DNA from: Pseudomonadota bacterium
GTDB taxonomy: Bacteria; Desulfobacterota; Syntrophobacteria; Syntrophobacterales; Syntrophobacteraceae
DNA length: 30,215 bases
Assembly: GCA_023416335.1 (NCBI GenBank)
Contig: JAEZHY010000184.1
Span: 1 to 30,215, forward strand
Direction of reading: 5' to 3'
How positions within the stretch are numbered: the stretch's first letter is position 1; each line of letters opens with the position of its first letter. The translations under genes were made by a program, and so were the position numbers. Of this stretch, positions 7,641 to 17,115 are shown piece by piece. The notes under the pieces were generated by a model, which searched no databases, had not been told where the DNA came from, and worked only from the letters and a program-made list of their open reading frames with translations.

Positions 7641-8819
7641 TTATTCCCTCACATTGATGAATTCGTAGGCAGGAAGCTCACCGTTTTTCGCGGAGGCAAC
7701 TCTTTCCACCATTTCCTCGAAGTTCTGATCCGTCACATCGCGTCCGCCAAGACCGGCAAGGAAGTTGCCGACCTTCGGGTGGTGCTGGTTGTCGTACAGA
7801 ACGGACTTGACTTCGAGAGCCACAGGCCCGGAAATTTCTCCACCGCCAAAGGAGGTGACCCTGTCGATCAGGACCAGGTTCTTGGCTCCCTTGATCGCCT
7901 GGAACAGCTCAGCACCGGGGAACGGCCTGAAAATGCGCATACGCGCAACGCCGACCTTCTTACCCTTTGCACGCATCATATCGACTGCGGTCATTGCAGT
8001 CTGGGAGATACTGCCCATCATGACGATTATGGTCTCGGCATCTTCTGTCTTGTAGGTCTCGACCAGGTTGTACTTACGTCCGAACTGCTTTTCGAATTCC
8101 TTGAAAATTGCGGCGATCGCCGGTTTCGAGGCCTTCAGCGCCTCATCCTGCGCCTTGCGGGCTTCGGTATAGATATCCGGCATACCTACAGGGCCAATGG
8201 TTGCAGGATTGGCCGGGTCGAGCCGAAGGGCCGGTCTGTAGGGCGGCAGGAACTTCTGGATCTCGGCCTTGTCGGGAATCGTGAGCGGTTCGATGAAGTG
8301 GCTCAGAGTAAAGCCGTCGAAGTTTACCTGTACCGGCAGGAGCACTTTTTTGTCCTCACCGATGCGGAAAGCCAGAATCGACATATCGACCGCTTCCTGG
8401 CCGTTTTCAGCGATAAGCTGAATCCAGCCGGTGTCCCGGGCATACATCAGGTCGGCGTGATCGTTCCAGATATTGATGGGGGCGCTCAATGCGCGGTTGG
8501 CAACAGCCATAACGATCGGAAGCCGCAGGGCTGAAGCGATATAGCAAAGCTCCGACATCAGGGCATAACCCTGGGAGCAGGTTGACGTGAAGGTACGCGC
8601 GCCGGCCGCGGAGGAACCGATACAGGCGCTCATTGCGCTGTGTTCGGATTCGACGGGAACGAATTCAGCGTTCAGATGGCCGTCGGCAACCAGTTCGGAC
8701 AAGTGCTCGACAACGTGCGTCTGTGGAGTGATCGGGTAGGCCGCAACAACGTCGACATCACACAGTCCTACCGCCTCGGCAATGGCGAGAGAGACTTCTA
8801 TACCAATTTGTTTGGACAT
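7641..8819 (-). CDS. porA: Pyruvate:ferredoxin oxidoreductase, alpha subunit
   Basis: The 392-residue subunit forms the pyrimidine-binding half of the TPP site. It shows AAYPITPQT (about 26-34), the VESEHSAMSACIGSSAAGARTFTSTCSQG block (about 56-84) with the Glu that activates the cofactor, and the SAPINIWNDHADLM stretch typical of pyruvate enzymes. The C-terminal region (IVMMGSISQTAMTAVDMMRAKGKKVGVARMRIFRPFP) is the transketolase-C-like domain. It overlaps nothing and lies 1 bp after porD and 0 bp before porB. Confidence 0.94.
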   Translation of the reverse strand: MSKQIGIEVSLAIAEAVGLCDVDVVAAYPITPQTHVVEHLSELVADGHLNAEFVPVESEHSAMSACIGSSAAGARTFTSTCSQGYALMSELCYIASALRLPIVMAVANRALSAPINIWNDHADLMYARDTGWIQLIAENGQEAVDMSILAFRIGEDKKVLLPVQVNFDGFTLSHFIEPLTIPDKAEIQKFLPPYRPALRLDPANPATIGPVGMPDIYTEARKAQDEALKASKPAIAAIFKEFEKQFGRKYNLVETYKTEDAETIIVMMGSISQTAMTAVDMMRAKGKKVGVARMRIFRPFPGAELFQAIKGAKNLVLIDRVTSFGGGEISGPVALEVKSVLYDNQHHPKVGNFLAGLGGRDVTDQNFEEMVERVASAKNGELPAYEFINVRE

Positions 8820-8820
8820 G

Positions 8821-9114
8821 TTAGTCGACCTCCTGAATCATTGTAATGCAATTAACCGGGCACTCCTTTGCACAGATGCCGCAGCCCTTGCACCAGTAGT
8901 AGTTCTGCTGATAATACCCTTCAGCATCCTTGCTGTAGACCATATCAGGGCAATAAATGTAGCACTGGCCACATTTGGTGCATTTCTCGCGGTCCGTCTC
9001 AGGCCGCATGGACCGCCAGTCGCCGGTCTTCAACTCTGCAGCATTGCCCGGCTCGGTAATGGCAATCCCGAGATTCAATTCTTTCCAGCTCTTGATTCCG
9101 GTTTCTTTAGCCAC
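8821..9114 (-). CDS. porD: Pyruvate:ferredoxin oxidoreductase, delta (ferredoxin-like) subunit
   Basis: Small 97-residue electron-transfer subunit with two [4Fe-4S] binding patterns: C45-x2-C48-x2-C51-x3-C55 and C75-x2-C78-x2-C81-x3-C85, each followed by the usual Pro. The N-terminal 40 residues match the short extension of PorD proteins (GDWRSMRPE). It would carry electrons from PorB to free ferredoxin. It sits 2 bp after porG, inside the tight porGDAB operon. Confidence 0.93.
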   Translation of the reverse strand: MAKETGIKSWKELNLGIAITEPGNAAELKTGDWRSMRPETDREKCTKCGQCYIYCPDMVYSKDAEGYYQQNYYWCKGCGICAKECPVNCITMIQEVD

Positions 9115-9116
9115 TG

Positions 9117-9668
9117 TTATCCCTCCACCACCTTAGTTTCTTCGAAAGCGCGGGTACATGCGTTGATGTTCTTCTCGGCGATCGGTCCGAAGCGATGCTT
9201 GATCGGATGGTCCAGACCGCTCATCTTGACGATTCCCGAGGCTTTGACAAGAGCACCTAACATGGTCGTGTTGGTGATGGGAACTCGCATGGTCTCCATT
9301 GCAATTTTGGAAGCATCGACAGTGGCCAGCTTGGCCTTTATGCCGGTTTCCTTGCGGACTTCTTCCACACTCTTTGAAGTATTCAGAATGACTATCCCAC
9401 CTTTTTTGAGTCCCGCTTCCACATTGACGATCTTCAGAAGCGTGGGATCGAGGACGACTACGATGTTCGGCTCGTACACCTTTTCCCGGGTCACGATCGG
9501 GGCTTCGCTAACCCGAACAAATGCCATGACCGGGGCGCCACGGCGTTCCGGACCGAAGCTCGGAAAAGCTTGTGCATATTTCCCTTCTTCGATTGCTGCC
9601 AGGGCCGTCAATTCGGCAGAGGTCACGGCCCCCTGGCCTCCTCGTCCATGAAAACGAATTTCAACCAT
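9117..9668 (-). CDS. porG: Pyruvate:ferredoxin oxidoreductase, gamma subunit
   Basis: First gene of the operon; 183 residues. It begins with the family hallmark RFHGRGGQGAVTSAE (about 5-19) and carries PSFGPERRGAPVMAFVRVS (about 36-54), typical of the gamma domain that binds CoA and holds the complex together. I chose the ATG that yields MVEIRFHG because GGAG lies eight bases upstream; the frame extends five codons further. A good promoter is found about 110 bp upstream. The split four-subunit form, rather than the single fused chain of many sulfate reducers, is notable but common in syntrophs. Confidence 0.93.
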   Translation of the reverse strand: MVEIRFHGRGGQGAVTSAELTALAAIEEGKYAQAFPSFGPERRGAPVMAFVRVSEAPIVTREKVYEPNIVVVLDPTLLKIVNVEAGLKKGGIVILNTSKSVEEVRKETGIKAKLATVDASKIAMETMRVPITNTTMLGALVKASGIVKMSGLDHPIKHRFGPIAEKNINACTRAFEETKVVEG

Positions 9669-9775
9669 AATTTGTCTCCACACTAACGTTGCAAGTCAAA
9701 TAGCGCTCACCTCAGGAAGCCCTTTTCCACATTGAGCAAGCTACGGCGAACTACACACGTCTCACCTAGGCTTGA

Positions 9776-9804
9776 CTTATCCCGCTTTGTGAAAAAAAAG
9801 TCAA
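9776..9804 (-). promoter_or_regulatory. Predicted sigma70 promoter of porGDAB
   Basis: On the minus strand TTGACT (complement of 9799-9804) is followed after exactly 17 bp by GATAAG (complement of 9776-9781). The position, 108 bp before porG with no other gene between, fits. The long leader shows no riboswitch I can recognise. Confidence 0.55.
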
Positions 9805-10164
9805 GGCTTTTTTCTTTTGTTTGCATTTCGATCTATCAGATGAATGCAGGGTTGCTTTTACTTCCAACCACGGCTTGCCTGAGAAATGAAGTATAACCGC
9901 CTCAAATCATTCGAACAATGTAATTCTGGCGAATCTGCAATAAAAACGAATGGGTGAATCTTCGAGAACTTGGTAATTATTTTGCAAGCACGATGTTGTG
10001 AAGGAGATAACAAATAAAACGGGCCAAGTCGGAATTTGAAATCGGTGCAGGGTTCGGAACGCAAACAGGCCGCAGGTTTCGGCCAGGTCTCGTGATTTTT
10101 TGCGCGGAGTTTTTTATCTTTTTTTGCTTCGCAGCTCACTGTTCACTGACCACAGTTCACTGCC
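9805..10164. other. Gene-free spacer between recR and the por promoter
   Basis: About 360 bases without a credible gene. It is A/T-richer than the flanks. At 10136-10161 it holds a short imperfect tandem of the kind CACTGTTCACTG...CAGTTCACTG, next to the recR stop. No clear terminator for recR was found. Confidence 0.5.
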
Positions 10165-10764
10165 TCAAAAAGACTGCCTTCCCTTGAGCGCCCTCTCCAG
10201 GGTGATTCGGTCGGTGTACTTGAGGTCCCCGCCCATCGGGATCCCGTAAGCAATACGCGTTACGCGCACGGGACGGTTCTTGAGGAGCTGCAGGATGTAG
10301 TGGGCCGTTGCCTCCCCCTCACTGCTCGGATTCGTGGCGATAATGATCTCGCTGATGTCTTCGGAATCCAGGCGGGCAAAAAGCTCTTTTATCCGGATCT
10401 GCTCCGGGCCGATCCCGTCCAGCGGGGCCAGGACCCCCTGGAGTACATGGTACCTGCCTTTGAATGCGCCCGATTGTTCGACCGCAAGGAGGTCGGCCGT
10501 GCTCTCCACGATGCAGAGTTCGCCCGTGTTGCGCGCCGGGTCTGCGCAAATTGTGCAAACCGATCCATCGGTGAAATGATGGCAAATCGAACAGGTCCGG
10601 ATATTTTCCCTGAGATGCCGGATGTTTTCGGCCAGCGCTTCGGTTTCGTCTCCTGGCGCCTTGAGAAGGTACATGGCTATCCGGGTGGCGCTCTTTTCGC
10701 CCAGCCCCGGCAGCCTGCTCAACTTGCGGATAAGATCGTTTAAAGTCGGCGGATAAGCGTTCAT
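10165..10764 (-). CDS. recR: Recombination mediator RecR
   Basis: Repair protein of 199 residues acting with RecF/RecO to load RecA on gapped DNA. It shows the N-terminal helix-hairpin-helix region (LSRLPGLGEKSATRIAMYLL, about 15-34), the four-cysteine zinc motif CSIC...CTIC (Cys58, 61, 70, 73), and a Toprim domain starting at LCIVEST (about 83) with the NPSSEGEATAHYI stretch. It is 5 bp downstream of ybaB, in the classic dnaX-ybaB-recR order. Confidence 0.97.
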   Translation of the reverse strand: MNAYPPTLNDLIRKLSRLPGLGEKSATRIAMYLLKAPGDETEALAENIRHLRENIRTCSICHHFTDGSVCTICADPARNTGELCIVESTADLLAVEQSGAFKGRYHVLQGVLAPLDGIGPEQIRIKELFARLDSEDISEIIIATNPSSEGEATAHYILQLLKNRPVRVTRIAYGIPMGGDLKYTDRITLERALKGRQSF

Positions 10765-10769
10765 GAATG

Positions 10770-11096
10770 CTAGAAAAGCCCCGGTATGTTCAAACCCGGA
10801 ATATTGAGCCCGCCGGCCAGCTTGCCCATCTCTGAGGCGGCCATTTCCTGGGCCTTTTTCAAACCATCGTTGACGGCCGCAACGACCAGGTCCTGCAACA
10901 TCTCGATATCTTCAGGATCCACAACCTGCGGTTCGATCTTTATGCTGAGCACTTCCTGCCTGCCGTTTACGACTACCGTCACCATACCGCCCCCGGCGGT
11001 TGCCTCTACCTTCCTGTTTGCCAGGTCTTCCTGCATTCTCGCCATTTTTTCCTGCAGAGCCTTGACCTGCTGGAGCGGATTGAATCCCTTCGCCAT
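10770..11096 (-). CDS. ybaB: Nucleoid-associated protein, YbaB/EbfC family
   Basis: Small DNA-binding dimer protein of 108 residues. It shows the expected coiled N-terminal helix ([20 protein letters not shown], about 6-25), the central beta hairpin ([20 protein letters not shown]), and the helical segment [16 protein letters not shown]. The C-terminus repeats a NIPGL unit twice, as is common in this family. Located between dnaX and recR, with which it is usually co-transcribed. Confidence 0.95.
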   Translation of the reverse strand: MAKGFNPLQQVKALQEKMARMQEDLANRKVEATAGGGMVTVVVNGRQEVLSIKIEPQVVDPEDIEMLQDLVVAAVNDGLKKAQEMAASEMGKLAGGLNIPGLNIPGLF

Positions 11097-11240
11097 GTGA
11101 GTCTCCTAAGTATTCTGGATTATTTTCGAGCCGAATCCGTGCCTTCGGCTTCAAACTCAAAGTTTATGTTAGACACGCCGGACGGCCTGCTCCACCCGGA
11201 AACGCGTTGCGGCATCCATAAGCTCCGCAGGCACAGAGCC

Positions 11241-13115
<1,875 letters not shown>

Positions 13116-13183
13116 AACGAATCTGGCGGGCGGGCCTTTCGCCGGAAAAAGAAACGAAAAAAATCAACCGCGGAATTCGCAGA

Positions 13184-13368
13184 GAACGCAGAGGAAAAAC
13201 AGGAGAGAAGAACCGGTGTTTCACCTTTCTCCCGATGCCGGCACCTGAGCGTCCCAATCAGCGATTCGGCGGCATATAGGGGCGGCACGGTATCCCAGCC
13301 CCGCGAAACTAATGTTCTTTAATAATTTTATTTAATCTTAAAAGCTTTCCTCCGCGACCTCTGCGTTC
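13184..13368. repeat. Inverted pair of an 11-bp spacer repeat
   Basis: GAACGCAGAGG at 13184-13194 recurs inverted as CCTCTGCGTTC at 13358-13368, in the spacer between dnaX and the tRNA-Ser genes. The motif resembles the dispersed CTCTGCGTTCTCTGCG repeats known from many anaerobe genomes. Function unknown. Confidence 0.4.
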
Positions 13369-13398
13369 CCGGGAGTGAAAAGCTTTTGTCTTTCAAAG

Positions 13399-13491
13399 TG
13401 GCGGAGAGAGTGGGATTCGAACCCACGGTACACCTTTTGGGCGTACACACGATTTCCAGTCGTGCTCCTTCAGCCTCTCGGACATCTCTCC
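13399..13491 (-). tRNA. tRNA-Ser (anticodon GGA)
   Basis: Read on the minus strand, the acceptor GGAGAGA pairs with TCTCTCC, followed by discriminator G and an encoded CCA. The anticodon loop CTGGAAA gives GGA. A long variable arm typical of serine tRNAs is present, and the T-loop GGTTCGAATCC is standard. Confidence 0.97.
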
Positions 13492-13557
13492 GCAAAAAAC
13501 AGCCGGGCAACTTTCAAGCGACCCGGAGTGTAATATTTTATGGATTAATTTTCAAGC

Positions 13558-13653
13558 TGGCGGAGAGGGTGGGATTCGAACCCACGTGCCCTGCTCTTCA
13601 CAGGACAACTCGATTTCGAGTCGAGCCCGGTACGGCCACTTCGGTACCTCTCC
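13558..13653 (-). tRNA. tRNA-Ser (anticodon CGA)
   Basis: On the minus strand GGAGAGG pairs with CCTCTCC, then discriminator G and encoded CCA. The anticodon loop CTCGAAA gives CGA. The long variable arm and T-arm match a serine tRNA. It lies 66 bp upstream of the GGA isoacceptor and may be transcribed with it. Confidence 0.97.
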
Positions 13654-13813
13654 GCTTGGATTCCGATGCCCCGTGATGCCTGAGGGCCGCACGAACCGTC
13701 GGAACAAAGCCTTGAAACTATTTATTGTAAGACAAGCGGGCAAAAATTGAAATGAAAATTGCCCAACTCCGCAACTTTTTCGACTTTCTACGAAAAATCC
13801 GCTAGTTACGCAA

Positions 13814-14263
13814 CTACCCGCGGCGTTTCTTGAAAAAGCTCCTCAGCATTTCCGCGCACTCTTCGGCCCGAACTCCTCCCGTCACCTCGATTCGGTGGTT
13901 AAAGGAAGCGACCGCCGTGAGGTCGATCACACTTCCAGCGGCACCGCCCTTCGGATCCGCCGCCCCGAAAACGAGCCTTTTCACCCTGGCGTGCAGCATC
14001 GCTCCGACGCACATCGCGCAGGGTTCGAGCGTGACATAGATCGAAGTCTCGGGCAGCCTGTAATTTTCCATTAGCACGGAAGCAGCGCGTATTGCCAGAA
14101 TTTCCGCATGCGCGGTGGGATCGTGTTGGGAGACGGGCTTGTTATGCGCTCTTGCGAGAATATTTCCCGACGCATCCGTCAGGACGGCACCGACCGGCAC
14201 CTCCGCCAGTTCGCATCCTTTTTTTGCCTCCTCAACAGCGAGGCCCATGAAAAAATCGTCCAT
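13814..14263 (-). CDS. tadA: tRNA-specific adenosine deaminase TadA
   Basis: Zinc deaminase that converts A34 to inosine in tRNA-Arg(ACG). With the start used here it has 149 residues. The zinc and proton-shuttle motif HAEI (His52, Glu54) and the second motif PCAMCVGAML (Cys82, Cys85) are intact, and the tail SFFKKRRG is basic as in the family. The reading frame is open another 37 codons upstream to 14374. I prefer MDDFFMGLAVEEAKKG because TadA proteins usually begin a few residues before this helix, but no strong ribosome site decides the start. Confidence 0.93.
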   Translation of the reverse strand: MDDFFMGLAVEEAKKGCELAEVPVGAVLTDASGNILARAHNKPVSQHDPTAHAEILAIRAASVLMENYRLPETSIYVTLEPCAMCVGAMLHARVKRLVFGAADPKGGAAGSVIDLTAVASFNHRIEVTGGVRAEECAEMLRSFFKKRRG

Positions 14264-14459
14264 TTCCAAGCCGGCTCTCAAATCTCCCGCCTTCAGCATG
14301 CCGATTGCCAATAGCACAGTTTTGGTATATAGAAAAGTTCTTTCAGTATGTCGGCGGGGAACCGATTTATCCAATTACGTACCTGGTCCCGCTTCCCGGA
14401 CGGGCAGGGGACCTTCACGGAAATGAGCTGTCAAACACGGGTCATGGGGGGACGTTTCA

Positions 14460-14711
14460 GTGGTATGCAACCGGGATGGTATCAGGGAAAACGGGGAAAA
14501 AGAAGATCCCTGCCTTCCCGCCCAACCGGACCTTCCGCGAAAGCATCCCTGCCCTGACTGCCGTTTTTGCCAGCTTTGCAGCGATTCCCGGTGTAATGCC
14601 TGCCGGGGCCGGAAAGATCGGAGCTGCCCGAAGCTGAGCGTTGAGGAACAGATACGCCTGTATAACGAAGTTAACGCAAACGATCCCGCTTTCAGAATCA
14701 GAAAAAAGTGA
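14460..14711 (+). CDS. Small cysteine-rich protein, probably metal-binding, upstream of the L,D-transpeptidase
   Basis: A reading frame of 83 residues from a GTG preceded by GGGGGGA at a good distance. The middle holds seven regularly spaced cysteines, Cys31-x2-34-x2-37-x2-40-x4-45-x2-48-x7-56, followed by a neat helix-like end (LSVEEQIRLYNEVNANDP). The spacing suggests a zinc- or iron-sulfur-binding module, though it fits no standard pattern I can name. Its stop overlaps the GTG of the next gene in a GTGA, which implies translational coupling. There is no signal peptide. The first 25 residues look less conserved-like, so the true start might lie later. Confidence 0.6.
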   Translation: MVCNRDGIRENGEKEDPCLPAQPDLPRKHPCPDCRFCQLCSDSRCNACRGRKDRSCPKLSVEEQIRLYNEVNANDPAFRIRKK

Positions 14712-16639
14712 ACATGATTTCGAGAAAAAACCCATCCCGGAACTGTTTTGCCGTATTCGCAGCTCTCGCCGTCTTCGTTGCCGGCAGTCTGACCGGAGCG
14801 GTGAATTTGTATGCGAAGGAAATCCACAACTTCTACGATCGTCAGGCTGTTTCCCTCGACAAGCACCAGGGGCACGACGGCGACAGGATTCCTGTCGAAA
14901 AAGCTGCCGCCGACAAGGGGCCGCCGGCTGAGAAGGCCTCTTCAGGACTCTGGCGCACCCACCTGTGGGAGAGCATTCCGGCCGATTCGCTAAAGGGTCC
15001 TTCGCCCGATATTGTGAGCGAAGCGTATCAGCGAACCGACTGGAAACCGTTTTTCATCGGCGCACAGTTTCAGCTCAATGATGGCGGAAGGCTGCTCGTG
15101 CACCGCCTGAATGCGCTGGAAAGCGAAGCAATCGATCCGAAGCCTTTCAAGCTCGAGGCACTGGCCAAGAGCATCGAAAAGCTCGATCGTTGCCGAGCCG
15201 AATTAAACGCAGCCGATCCGGCCTGCAAGGACATCAAGGCGGATGCACTCGCGGATTCGCCCGCAGCAAACCAGTCCGCACAGCTTCAGACCTCGGCGGG
15301 CCAGGCCGGAACTTATGCACAGGTTCAGACCGTCGGCACCGAGGAACTTCTCAGGAAGTACAACTCGGCTTTCCAGGCGGCCGGAGAAGCGGATACCAAG
15401 CTCGCGGCCGCATTCATCCGCTATGCAAAGGAAATGAGCCCCTCATCGCGGGACGACCAGGTAAGGGCACTTTCGGGCGAAACCTCCGTTGCGGCATTCA
15501 TGAAGAAGGTGGAACCGGCCGGGGCCGGCTACGAAGCCATGATGGCCGCTTATGCCAGATATAAGAAGCTGGCGGCACAGGGGCCCCAGCAACGTTACAA
15601 CGCCACCTCCCCGCTTCATCCCGGCGAGGCGGCCGTCCATGTCAGAGATCTTCAGAAGCGGCTGCAGCAGGAAGGTTTCTACTCCGGCCATATGACCGGG
15701 CTATACGATAACGAAACCCAGCGCGCGCTCAAGGATTTTCAGGCGGCACACCAGATCGATCCGGACGGAGTGGTCGGCCAGAGGACCAGGGACTGGCTCA
15801 ACGTGCCGTTCCTGGACAAAGCGGACATGATCGCCTTCGCCATGAAGACGGTCCGCCAGAGCCCTGTCCGGACCCATGACCGCTTTATAAGGATCAATAT
15901 CCCCCAGTTCCTCCTCGAGTACTACAAAGACGGCAAGGTTGCGGAAACGCACAGGGTCGTGGTCGGCAAGGCGTCCGGCAAGCAGGTCAAGTACCAGGGC
16001 AGGATGATCGGGGAAAACCAGACCCCGACCCTGAGCAGCTCCATCGAGCAGGTGATCCTCAACCCGCGCTGGTACGTCTCGGACCGCATCCGCATCGAAC
16101 TCAACACCGAGGCCAAAGCCGATCCCGACTACTTCACGAGGCACGGGTACGTGCAGATGGCATCGCTCTATCCATGGGGCCAGCCGCGCATTTTCCAGCG
16201 TCCCGGCCCGAAGAACGCCCTGGGCCGCGTGAAATTCGAATTTCCCAATGTCTTTGCCGTATACCTTCACGATACGCCGACCAAACATCTTTTCCAGCGG
16301 TCGCGAAGAGATTTCTCCCACGGCTGCATCCGCGTGGACAAGGCGGTGGATTTTGCCACAACGCTGCTGAAGGACGACAACAGCTCCTATGCTGATAAAA
16401 TGAACTCGATCCTGTCCGGAGACCGCCAGACCTTCGTAAAACTGGCGCAGCCCGTGCCGATCGCCATCGAATACGTTCCCGTGATAACGAACAGCAGCGG
16501 CCATGTCGTGTTCCTGGGCGATCCGTACGGCCTGCTTAAGGACCCCTCGAAAGAAAACGTGAAAGAGGGCTCCAAAGACCCGCCAAAGGCCGGGAATCAG
16601 CAAAAGGCACAGGAGACCAGACCGAAAGCAGGAGTCTGA
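14708..16639 (+). CDS. L,D-transpeptidase, YcbB/LdtD-like, with peptidoglycan-binding domain
   Basis: Periplasmic enzyme of 643 residues predicted to make 3-3 peptidoglycan cross-links. The N-terminus is a signal or anchor segment (about 13-32). Residues 85-290 are the scaffold region found in large LdtD-like enzymes. A PG_binding_1 repeat follows at about 303-366 (VRDLQKRLQQEGFYSG...YDNETQRALKDFQ), then the YkuD catalytic domain (about 390-560) with His521 and SHGCIR (537-542, nucleophile Cys540). The C-terminal 35 residues are Lys/Pro-rich and of low complexity. The GTG start overlaps the upstream small gene; an ATG two codons later is an alternative. Such enzymes give resistance to many beta-lactams. 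Confidence 0.93.
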   Translation: MNMISRKNPSRNCFAVFAALAVFVAGSLTGAVNLYAKEIHNFYDRQAVSLDKHQGHDGDRIPVEKAAADKGPPAEKASSGLWRTHLWESIPADSLKGPSPDIVSEAYQRTDWKPFFIGAQFQLNDGGRLLVHRLNALESEAIDPKPFKLEALAKSIEKLDRCRAELNAADPACKDIKADALADSPAANQSAQLQTSAGQAGTYAQVQTVGTEELLRKYNSAFQAAGEADTKLAAAFIRYAKEMSPSSRDDQVRALSGETSVAAFMKKVEPAGAGYEAMMAAYARYKKLAAQGPQQRYNATSPLHPGEAAVHVRDLQKRLQQEGFYSGHMTGLYDNETQRALKDFQAAHQIDPDGVVGQRTRDWLNVPFLDKADMIAFAMKTVRQSPVRTHDRFIRINIPQFLLEYYKDGKVAETHRVVVGKASGKQVKYQGRMIGENQTPTLSSSIEQVILNPRWYVSDRIRIELNTEAKADPDYFTRHGYVQMASLYPWGQPRIFQRPGPKNALGRVKFEFPNVFAVYLHDTPTKHLFQRSRRDFSHGCIRVDKAVDFATTLLKDDNSSYADKMNSILSGDRQTFVKLAQPVPIAIEYVPVITNSSGHVVFLGDPYGLLKDPSKENVKEGSKDPPKAGNQQKAQETRPKAGV

Positions 16640-16669
16640 CGGCAGAGCACCTGTTACATATTTGAAATC

Positions 16670-16704
16670 GGAATAGGGGAAAATTCAGTATTTTCCCCTA
16701 TTCC
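16670..16704 (+). terminator. Perfect 14-bp stem-loop after the L,D-transpeptidase gene
   Basis: GGAATAGGGGAAAA (16670-16683) pairs perfectly with TTTTCCCCTATTCC (16691-16704) across a 7-base loop, 30 bp after the stop codon. Only a short T run (GTTT) follows, so termination efficiency is uncertain, but the position is right. Confidence 0.65.
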
Positions 16705-17115
16705 GTTTAAGGCCTCCGCGACATTTCTTCACTCGCACCGGAAATCAATTTTGCTCTAAGTTGTTATCATTACAGCACGAACCACTCTCCATCACTTCCC
16801 TTTACTTTTGCCTACAGATATTATCTAGTCCAAACTATACGACCTAATTTTAATTGTAAAATCAAATACCTATCAGGTTATTAGACTACATCTATCAGAT
16901 TTGCTGATTTAGCAATATCTATACCTTAGCCAATTTTTCGTGCTATTTCGCCACATTAGCCTATTACTAAACGCGAAAAACAATAAATATTCAAAAAACA
17001 ATTTGACAAGAGATATTGGATTTTGGTAGGAAAGGCAAACTCCCAAAAAGATAAGGTACATTTTCGCTTTGGCATAAGAGGGGGACTCTTAAGGCACTCT
17101 GGAGGGGGATTTTTT
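16705..17115. other. A/T-rich upstream region of the endopeptidase gene
   Basis: No gene is credible here. From about 16735 to 17010 the sequence is markedly more A/T-rich than anything else in the left two thirds of the window. It contains a TTGACA at 17003-17008 with only a weak -10 (TAGGAA) after it, and a small hairpin at 16901-16915 (TTGCT/AGCAA). The strong ribosome site GGAGGGGG lies just before the ATG at 17116. A regulated promoter or H-NS-like silenced region is possible. Confidence 0.45.

Noticed and set aside
13116..13398. 4.5S/SRP RNA gene next to dnaX
   Set aside because: The conserved GGAA/AGCA core of SRP RNA is not present on either strand.
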